From Mxb001 sp046046455 (lineage in GTDB: Bacteria; Actinomycetota; Actinomycetes; S36-B12): a stretch of DNA of 64,000 nucleotides. A model generated the notes under the pieces. It was not told the origin of the DNA. It did not search any database and was given only the letters and a program-made list of their open reading frames with translations. Each line of letters begins with the position of its first letter. Position 1 is the first letter of the stretch. A program made the translations under genes and the position numbers. The DNA lies in the NCBI GenBank assembly GCA_046046455.1, contig JBJOJS010000054.1, forward strand, positions 53,378 to 117,377, written 5' to 3'. Below are positions 61,201 to 64,000 of the stretch, piece by piece.

Positions 61201-64000
61201 CGCCCCCAGTCTCTCCGCGAGTTCGCCCGCCCTGTCCTTCACAGTGGGCGCCGGCGCCGCATCGAGATTGTCGGTGACCACCCAGCCGAACGGTGCCGTC
61301 TACGGTCAGGACCTGACCACGCAACCCGTCGTGCGCGTCACGGACGCAGGGGGCAATCCGGTTGCTGCCGCGGGAGTCCTCGTGACCGCGACGATGGCGT
61401 CCGGCTCGGGTGTGCTCACGGATGCCACGGTCCTCACCGACGGCACAGGCACCGCGACCTTCAGTGGTATGTCCATCACGGGGACAGCAGGTTTGATGAC
61501 CTTGCGCTTCTCGGCTACGGGTCTGGCCGACGACACGTCCTCGGCGTTCACTCTCGCCAAGGCGACGCAGTCAATCGGGGTGATCTCCGGTCTCCCCTCA
61601 TCGCCAGTCTTCGGGGATCTGCCCTTCCTCGTCTCAGCGACCGCTTCATCCGGTCTGCCGGTGATCTTCACCGCGACCGGGACCAACGCCTGCCAGGTCT
61701 CCGGCGCCAGGGGCACGACGGTATCGATCGTCAGCGCCGGCACGTGCACGATCACCGCGACGCAAGCCGGGGATGGCGGATACCAGCCGGCCACTTCGGT
61801 GGATGACAGCGTCACCATCGCACGCGCGGCACAGGCGCCGCTGACCATCACCAGCGCATCCACGATCGTGTACGACGACACGTTGACCCTGGCGACGGCC
61901 GGTGGCACAGGTGCGGGCGCGGTCAACTTCTCCGTCTCAGGGCCCAGCACCTGCACCGTCAACGGGCGCATCCTGACCCCGGGCAACGCCGGATCCGCAT
62001 GCGATGTGACCGCGATCAAGGTTGGGGGTGCCAACTACGACGATACGACCGACACGCAGACGGTCACCGTGGTCAAGGCGGATCAGGTCATCACCTTCAC
62101 CTCGGCGGCGCCCACGAGTACGCCGATCACGGCCAGTGACACCTACGTCCCGGTCGCGCGCGTGACACAGTCCGTTTCGGGGGCGAGCCGTCTGCTCACG
62201 GCGTCGGAGTTCAGCATCGACGCGGCTTCGTCGGGCGTGTGCACGATCGCGTCGGGCACGGTCTCCTTCGCGTCCGATGGCGCATGCATCATCAACGCGA
62301 CCGTTGGCGGGACCGGCAATCTCAACGCCGCGGCGGTCGTCTCGCAGACTCTGCATGTCGGGGCGATGAATCAGAACATCGCCTTCACGTCTCCGCTCGA
62401 TCAGGCGTTTGGCGCGCCGAGCATTCAGCTGACGGCTACATCCAGCTCGGGGCTAGCCGTCTCATTTGCGGTCTCGCCAGCCACCACCAATGGGGCCTGC
62501 ACGGTCACGTCCACGGGGATTGTCGCCATCGTCGCCATCGGCACCTGCGCGATCGAGGCTTCCCAGGGCGGCGGCGTGCGCGGTGCCATCACCTACGCTC
62601 CCGCCAGCCCCGTCGTGCGGAGCTTCGAGGTCGAAGCCGCCCTCCCCGGAGCACCCTCCATCGTGAGCACCAGTGCGTCCGACCAGTCGGCCACCGTCGC
62701 CTTCACCGCGCCCTCCTTCGACGGCGGGGCCACTGTCGTGGCCTACGCGATTACTGCCACGCCACCCGCTCCCTTGATGCCTGTCGCCTCCACCGCCTGC
62801 ACCGCCAGCCCGTGCACCATCGCCGGTCTCATGAATGGCACCGCCTACGGGATCTCCCTTGCCGCCATCAACTCGGTGGGCAGGGGTGCCGATGACACTG
62901 CTGTGAGCGCACTCACCCCCGTTGCTGCCGCTGAGGCAGTCACCGCGGTGGCTTCGTTGCCGGGGGACGGAACGCTCCAGGTGTCGTGGACTCCGCTCAC
63001 CTCCGCGCAGTTGGGCGGCGGAACCTTCGTGACGTATGAGGTCGCCTATCGTCCCGCCGGCGGTGGTGCGTGGACGACCTGCACGTCAGCGACCTGTGCG
63101 GGCGCTGCCATGACCTACAGGTCTACGTCGTCGACCACGATCTCCGGACTTGCGAACGGCACCTCGTACCAGGTGCGGATCGCAGCGATCACGAGCGCTA
63201 ATGGCAATGCCGTCGCCGGGAACACCGCCACCGTCACGGACCAGCCCGTGAGTGTCCCGTCCGCTCCCCAGGCTCCTACCGTGCTCGCGACAGGCGCCAC
63301 GAGCGCGCAGTTCTCGTGGGGCGCCCCCCTATCCGACGGGGGAGCGGTGCTGGACTCCTTGAGCCCGTACGCCGTGGCAGTGACCCCGTCCACGGGCGGA
63401 GCGAGCGTCACATGCGTTCCCGCAGGGAGCAATCGCTATTGCGTCGCGACGGGCCTGACACCAGGAGTGCTCTATTCCTTCTCGGTCACGGCCGCCAACC
63501 GTCTTGGTACCGGCGCGGCAGCCACCGTGACGTACGCCGCACCCAGCACTGATGCGTCCCTATCTGCGCTCACCGTGACGGACACGTCGGGTGCGGTGAC
63601 CCTGACCCCCACCTTCACCTCCGGTGTGACCGCCTATTCCGCGAGCGTGCCTCACGGTTCGACGACGGCGACCGTGTCGGCGACCACGACCGCATCCGGG
63701 GCGAGTGTCGCCATCAACGGAGCAACGGCGTCGACGGGCTCAGCCACCGCCACGGTCAACCTGGCGGTCGGAGCAAACACAGTCACGGTGCTCACGACGG
63801 CCACGGACGGCGCGACCACGACGACGACCACCCTCACGGTGACGCGTGCAGCCGCTCCCGGTCCAGGGCCCACGCCTACACCCACCCCCACCCCCACCCC
63901 CACCCCCCCCCCCACCCCCCCCCCCACCCCCACCCCCACCCGGTGCCCCTACTTCGCCCCCCCCGTTTTTTCTGTTGCAGTCGTGCGTGTTTTTAAACAA
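46253..64000 (+). CDS. Giant secreted subtilisin-like protease with Gly-rich and Ig-like repeat array, 3' end missing
   Basis: At least 5,916 codons without a stop; frame checked at several points up to 63950. A signal peptide ends at ALA-EDEP (about residue 34). A TPEP repeat linker, an FN3 domain (about 120-205) and an I9-like propeptide (about 205-300) follow. The S8 catalytic domain has Asp347 in VIDTGI, His423 in HGTAIAGI and Ser601 in GTSVAAAHVS. Residues 663-2430 are five modules, each a Gly-rich domain plus an Ig-like domain. About 2430-5860 are many bacterial Ig-like domains (pattern TQPVVRVxDAxGNxVT ... TFTxL), several FN3 domains and two cadherin-like domains. The end is Pro/Thr-rich. 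Probably a surface adhesin or matrix protease. GTG at 46253 gives the signal peptide; no Shine-Dalgarno is seen. The final ~35 codons are unreliable. Confidence 0.88.
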   Translation, partial: MIPRARQAALAFAATLSALALVAASMGAAPKALAEDEPVASTPLTFPDLCVEPGTPAPESPTPTPEPTSEPTPEPTPEPTPELTPEPTPGDPAPSDTPQPSDTPRPTNFPMHPAEVSTTAQCPAPVRDVQATGADGVVDVTWSPSSDGATPTDYWVRAGDQMLHVTATSTRIAGLSNGEEVEIVVYAANRAGRSAGSDPVRVTPQPLAGDQIAGIIIGLAPGVQLAPGDDIIPGEQASPVGMEVTAQVGDEAVLASLDQVVTLDQAQSIADSLESDPQVAWAEPDQFVMSAAPLGTVDSALSGAPTYSSAQWNLWGPYGIGVEWREGDRPTAWSQGRGEGATVAVIDTGITPTPDLERQLVPGYDFVSSPDQLAAPREVSSDPVAFDGDYVDGAAFGGVGRDADPSDPGDWRDVAPARESTWHGTAIAGIIGANPGASDGITGIAPEAKVQPIRALSWRGGLLSDVAASVAWAAGGHVDGVPDNTNPSDVINMSFSVRTPCPVSLQDAISEARARGAILVAAAGNANEDASRYAPGNCDGVVTVAATERDGTRAPYSNYGDRIDVAAPGGSLTGDGGVISTSNDGPRGPRIADYSPVEGTSVAAAHVSAAAALRIGADPGASPDDVIAGLTARTALRAFPSDACDSDPARSCGPGILDLAQVAAACASPTSTNSGGYTFLAFKTVGACDWTAPSGPTSIDYLVVAGGGGGGKHWGGGGGAGGLLSGTTSIASGTAYAVEVGAGGAGGNTAGAPSNLGVSGSRSLFASIIATGGGGAGSSAGAAQSGGSGGGGGNGQAGARGVTGQGRGGGAGVTDANGNGGGGGGGGAGAVGSNGSTSSGGGAGGNGSTLSWIPAAVATTLGIGQIWGGSAYFAGGGGGDGPILPPGAAGLGGGGAGGANTGASGTANSGGGGGGGHNTAGGAGGSGVVVLRYQLVQSMAFRTTPSATATSGTALAVQPVLELRGADGNVATSDSATQVTATVTSGAVISGTTTKTAVNGVVTFTDLVVTSPTNSTYTLTFTSTTTNTPSVLTATSSVAVSLTACASSARSSSGAFTFWTIKAVGGCTWTAPSALTGTLNYAVIGGGGGGWVAGGGGGGVTQSSRSVTPGAAYAVTVGSGGIASTGGSASGTSSAFDSATAAGGGAGAAGGSAGSGGGNGGCGNGSGSNGCGNGASGSVVSWLPTAVASAAGVGQISGSSVYFGGGGGGIGQAGLNCDGNGGTGGGGRGGNICASPDAGAANTGGGGGGSTVWTGSAYAGGNGGSGAVVLRAQTVQSVSFRTSPSSSSVSGSPLATQPVLELYDLDGNLATGDSSTTVTVTVSGAGALSGTTTRTASNGVVTFTDLVVSSATATSYTLTYTTNSPTALTTTSSLAVTLPACASSARSSSGAFTYWVVKAIGGCSWTAPSALTGTVRYAVVAGGGGGWTGGGGGGGVTQSSRTVTPGSVYSVTVGTGGIGNGRSGGAGTSSAFDAAAASGGGAATSNNGGAAGTGGGNGGCGDGSGSSANFGRCGNGLDGAQVSWLPTTVATSAGVGQVSGSAVYFGGGGGGMGTNGSACDGNGGLGGGGRGGVICGATTSGTANTGGGGGGSSAYAPGNGGSGVVVLQAQTLQSLIFRTVPVGPSSSGGLLATQPVLELYDLDGQLAVSDSSTQVTVSVSAGGVLGGSTTRTATNGVIAFTDLTLSGPTGSALTLTFTANTPTALTETWDVMVQPGPCPSSAKSISGAYTYWALKDVGGCVWTAPSALSSVDYLVVGGGAGGYYGGGGGGGVRQGSRSVTAGTGYAVNVGVGGTRAGDGSTSSFDAVVAEKGRISNNPNSGAGGAGGGNGGAPGTGSSAPGTGGNGSVASIVPASVASALGIGQVSGSSVYVGGGGGGSGVSNLYCDGDGGLGGGGAGGIICRNPAQSGSANTGGGGGGTTGVVASTAGAGGSGVVVLRAQSVQSLNFQTVPMGPASSGAVLAAQPVIELLDVDGAVAVDDSMTQVTVTASAGGTLGGTLTKTAVNGIVTFTDITLAGTVGANVTLTFTSNSPTPRVISAPVQIQPAPCASSGRSFVGGYTVWTAKTIGGCLWTAPALSTSIDYLIVGAGGGGGNGFGAGGGAGGMRTGTTTVTGGTAYAVTVGVGGSGGPNYTGGTDGQASSFGSLAAAGGGGGGAYGAGGRVGGSGGGGGGSDWRVGGTAVSGQGNRGGSGGGAPGGTFGAGGGGGGSGAAGASTSGASGGAGGSGSAVPWITGAMATSMGIGQVVSGTAYFAGGGGGGAMSGRSSGSGGSGGGGAGTDIGTGPAGVANTGGGGGGVGEGTPSGGGIGGAGGSGVVAWRFQTVQQLSVATAPVGAGAGQALATQPVIQLLDGDGNLVTSDSSTQVTVTVSGSGVLGGTQTVTASSGVATFTNLTLGNAPGSYTLTFTTGGLPARQVSATSPVSVTNAPGASLAFTAQPSSSSVAGVAFAAQPVVEIRDAFGNRVTTGPDATRLVVLSLTSGTGSLLGTVSVTAVGGVATFSGLNIQVAGAGKQITASSTLNSVARTVTSSSFAVTPAAAASITLASSTSSPVAGAAVTVTAQLKDAYGNDVTTAGSSVSWAKDTVAGSLTSSSSTNSSGLATATFTTGTVAGVASIITATAGAVTGSSAAITSIAGPVVAAQSTLTPLSASITGNGSATSTLTVQARDQYGNVTTNVGAATTVITKASGTGTLGSISGSAGLYTATVTAPTSVGRGTFTATIGGADVKNGTSSATLATVDYIAGAASQYLVSVSTAAPVAGSAVTVTAQLADANGNPVASAGHVVTWSASTTGAGQAFSSATSITNGAGVATVTLTSSTAASTAVSVTGTDASGLTGTSPTVTTVAGAASKLLVASISRQAAGTSFSVGVTLTDAYGNAVNNTGATGTVTLSIGSGSGALGGTTTGTIAVGASAVTISGVRLDTAQSAAMVAASGSGAGSSLAGKTGVGPPFAVDPGPANRLAVTTQPASNVTAGDPFATSVAVQDAYGNTVTLATGGSAVSVSLALTGSGSLVGTATASTVSGVASFSGLSVNAAGSKTLTASASGLAPATSGAFTIVPGPASAATSTITASPTSLTADGTSTSAVSVRLRDGYGNDLTTGGDAVSVSTTAGSVGTVVDNGDGTYAATLTSATTVATATVSATVGGQGLAATASVAFVPGAPSSVQVASGAAQSATVGTAPANAITVRVLDARGNAVPSQSVSFAISAGGGALAASSATTNSSGIATVPAWTLGTSAGANEITATVGSGPSAVSTSITATAAPGSVTTFAVTVSGSTSPLSGAGLVAGTPTSVRVSAEDTYGNVNAGWTGAVTLTSTAFSGSVVATITSQGYVDSIAITPTTSGSGRTLSAAAASFPAAVVSTFTVAPGGLASFAVTSSGGSAPIGNQVSGTPFGVRVTALDALGNVKTDFTGSVALTSTAFGGSVMATITTGGYVDAVSITPTVSGSGKVIRAAAGPVVTASASSAFAVSAGAATQLAVTVIPVPGASGTVLGTQPVVQFLDAEGNRTTSTGTVTVTASATAGSATLSGALAVAAVGGQATFATVALGGPVGSTYSMTFTSGALSTTVTGLHLTGPGAPAQLIDDTPASSSIAAGSTFTTQPVVRIADAAGNTITSDNSTVVTASLDPSLSDGAVLTGPVTATVAGGIATFAGMGLNGANGTSYAITFSASSVTSSIQTVSATTGAATALAVVQQPPSNVIIGATITPAVSVRLVDAYGNSVSTGAVNITAALAAGSATLTNATATTNSSGIATFTGLTVTSAAGSGQRLVFTKSGLTDATSGAFTLVKRSQSIAWTKPSSFGYGSAQVQLTASATSGLRVTYTLGAGTTSGACTVTSTGAVTIGSLGNCEIIAAQAGDATWAAATDDSAIIPVVAAVPGRPNISSVSGSDGAVTVAFAPPTFDGGATINHYSVSATDGGTTITNSTCSAGATPVPCTVTGLTNGTAYTITVTATNVAGTGAADTAANSVTPSASALAVTNLAAVSGNQQITATWTPAVISGGSFAHYNLYIRPAGGSWPTSPDDTLFGLSDDSLTFTGLTNGTSYDIKIVTVLTNATTGTATASQEAATVPTSPRNTTVIAVSGTVVDISWDPPITDGGAALNPGAPYVVSITTNTAGAAPVTCGTIANRACRATGLTPGATYQVSVTANNRLGASGADTATYPVPANDAFLTALVVDDSGTVLPISPTFASGTTSYTASVANSVSSVTLTPTASSGSTISVNSVAVASGQPSGALTLATGTTNLAVVVTAADQVTTTTYTLAVTRAGPPTQLLAQTSPVAARSGSALATQPAIRVATASGVTDTGSTAAVTVMASGGTLSCNGGGSGCLSQSASSGVATFTNLVFTGQVGTTYTLTFTSTGLTPVTRTITLTGAGPSAGLAISAQPPSSRVAGASFGLSVAVVDAQGNTVTTGADDTASITLSLAGSSPGALSGTTTSSASSGVASFTGLSLNRPGTVTIRAAATVAGSPTTVAADPVTVTVGSATSLVLTQSAAGSLPSGSAQTLTATVTDGSGNTVIGSTAAVTFARATGSGSVSGLTTVNAVAGVAAIPVAGDVAGSLSVQATTSSLTSNALSMTVVPGDVAVVDLQVSGSDLTAGSSRMATVSLEDSAGNLVTGASGSIVLAQIGGAGTVSGAGSASVVNGAASFAVTGDVAGTVDLRATFTPTSGSALTSTSSSLTVVPGSVTQVVLAGASTDLAAGAARTLTATLRDARGNIVPTSSGSVVFAQANSGAGVGSVAGLGAAPIAGGVAAITVTGDDSGLVEATGAWTNGGVTTTSSRLGFTVVPGVSAALSLSASAAIVASGASTTLTATVIDAHGNTVSTGPGATVSVTFSQSAGTGGLSVMGSTTAVAGVASRALTATSAGSAVVSASATVGSTPLSSAPITVTVTPGAATRVILSGSTSSLPAGALRTLTATVADPQGNTVTSSTAPITVTQTGGGGSVTGLGTRTAVSGVTTFTVTGGLAGTVDLEATAPSLSASSPALSFTVGAGAASRLSVTTQPNGAVYGQDLTTQPVVRVTDAGGNPVAAAGVLVTATMASGSGVLTDATVLTDGTGTATFSGMSITGTAGLMTLRFSATGLADDTSSAFTLAKATQSIGVISGLPSSPVFGDLPFLVSATASSGLPVIFTATGTNACQVSGARGTTVSIVSAGTCTITATQAGDGGYQPATSVDDSVTIARAAQAPLTITSASTIVYDDTLTLATAGGTGAGAVNFSVSGPSTCTVNGRILTPGNAGSACDVTAIKVGGANYDDTTDTQTVTVVKADQVITFTSAAPTSTPITASDTYVPVARVTQSVSGASRLLTASEFSIDAASSGVCTIASGTVSFASDGACIINATVGGTGNLNAAAVVSQTLHVGAMNQNIAFTSPLDQAFGAPSIQLTATSSSGLAVSFAVSPATTNGACTVTSTGIVAIVAIGTCAIEASQGGGVRGAITYAPASPVVRSFEVEAALPGAPSIVSTSASDQSATVAFTAPSFDGGATVVAYAITATPPAPLMPVASTACTASPCTIAGLMNGTAYGISLAAINSVGRGADDTAVSALTPVAAAEAVTAVASLPGDGTLQVSWTPLTSAQLGGGTFVTYEVAYRPAGGGAWTTCTSATCAGAAMTYRSTSSTTISGLANGTSYQVRIAAITSANGNAVAGNTATVTDQPVSVPSAPQAPTVLATGATSAQFSWGAPLSDGGAVLDSLSPYAVAVTPSTGGASVTCVPAGSNRYCVATGLTPGVLYSFSVTAANRLGTGAAATVTYAAPSTDASLSALTVTDTSGAVTLTPTFTSGVTAYSASVPHGSTTATVSATTTASGASVAINGATASTGSATATVNLAVGANTVTVLTTATDGATTTTTTLTVTRAAAPGPGPTPTPTPTPTPTPPPTPPPTPTPTRCPYFAPPVFSVAVVRVFKQ
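48241..53530 (+). repeat. Five ~1-kb coding repeats (Gly-rich plus Ig-like modules)
   Basis: Repeat units start near 48250, 49385, 50395, 51405 and 52395. Each opens with a Cys-Ser-Ser segment, then GxYTxWxxKxxGGCxWTAP, a strand ending VVGGGGGG, about 180 residues of Gly/Ser-rich sequence and GSGVVVLR. An Ig-like domain (VQSxxFRTxPxxxSSGxxLATQPVLEL) ends the unit. The two Cys per unit could pair. Poly-glycine codons (GGTGGTGGC) make the DNA low in complexity. Confidence 0.85.
63887..64000 (+). other. Low-quality or degraded sequence at the window end
   Basis: A CCCACC repeat (TP codons) passes into runs of up to 11 C, then an AT-rich tail (GTTTTTTCTG ... TTTTTAAACAA) unlike the rest of the window. 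This looks like a contig end in a low-complexity repeat, so reading frame and length here should not be trusted. Confidence 0.7.

Noticed and set aside
48300..63900. Many long open frames on the minus strand and in other plus frames (for example 49555-50139, 54478-54876, 59326-60423)
   Set aside because: They are shadows of the Gly/Thr/Ser/Val-rich giant gene in GC-rich DNA. They have low-complexity Val/Pro/Ala or Arg content and no family signature, while the plus frame from 46253 has all the domains.

Overview
High-GC actinobacterial DNA. The genes mshA (mycothiol), senX3-regX3-phoU, carD-ispD-ispF-cysS-rlmB and many GTG starts place it in class Actinomycetia. The gene order of the first 9.5 kb matches the conserved actinomycete phosphate-control and carD-to-rlmB neighbourhood. 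I cannot name the genus from the sequence.

Layout. 1-9476: housekeeping block, with a YbjN-family protein, mshA and phoU on the minus strand, then senX3, regX3, carD, ispD, ispF, a PPOX-fold protein, cysS and rlmB on the plus strand, plus a small minus-strand lipoprotein. 9466-31653: a large type IV pilus (T4P) region. It holds a membrane protein with degenerate GGDEF and EAL-like domains, three large prepilin-like genes, pilMNO on the minus strand, a pilT-like ATPase, pilB, pilT, pilC, a major pilin, a divergent sigma-70-family factor, a TadZ/MinD-like ATPase and seven small proteins I cannot assign. 31655-41690: transport and carbohydrate genes, namely a CPA2-type antiporter, a 14-TM MFS exporter, a three-domain trehalose enzyme (synthase, phosphatase and GH15 in one chain), a GH18 glycosidase and a secreted alpha/beta hydrolase. 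41855-41927: tRNA-Arg(CCT). 42142-44966: a probable mobile element with two translationally coupled genes (a DDE-type transposase and a degenerate tyrosine-recombinase-like protein). 45104-46037: a small helix-turn-helix regulator and an orphan. 46253-64000: one uninterrupted reading frame of at least 5,916 codons encoding a secreted subtilisin-like protease fused to five glycine-rich repeat modules and a very long array of Ig-like, FN3 and cadherin-like domains. It runs off the window, whose last ~100 bases look like a degraded contig end.

Main finding. The octamer GCCGATAC, very close to the -10 element of FliA/WhiG-type sigma factors (GCCGATAA), occurs six times by eye. All six copies lie in the short gaps in front of T4P-region transcription units (12255, 19803 on the minus strand, 19847, 28202, 28986, 29817), and a one-base variant precedes the major pilin gene. 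A divergent sigma factor with an unfamiliar N-terminal domain is encoded inside the same region (26329-27423), in an operon that lacks the motif. I infer a dedicated sigma-controlled pilus regulon, with the degenerate GGDEF/EAL protein as a possible second-messenger sensor and several uncharacterised small proteins as accessory parts. None of this has been tested by a search or experiment here.
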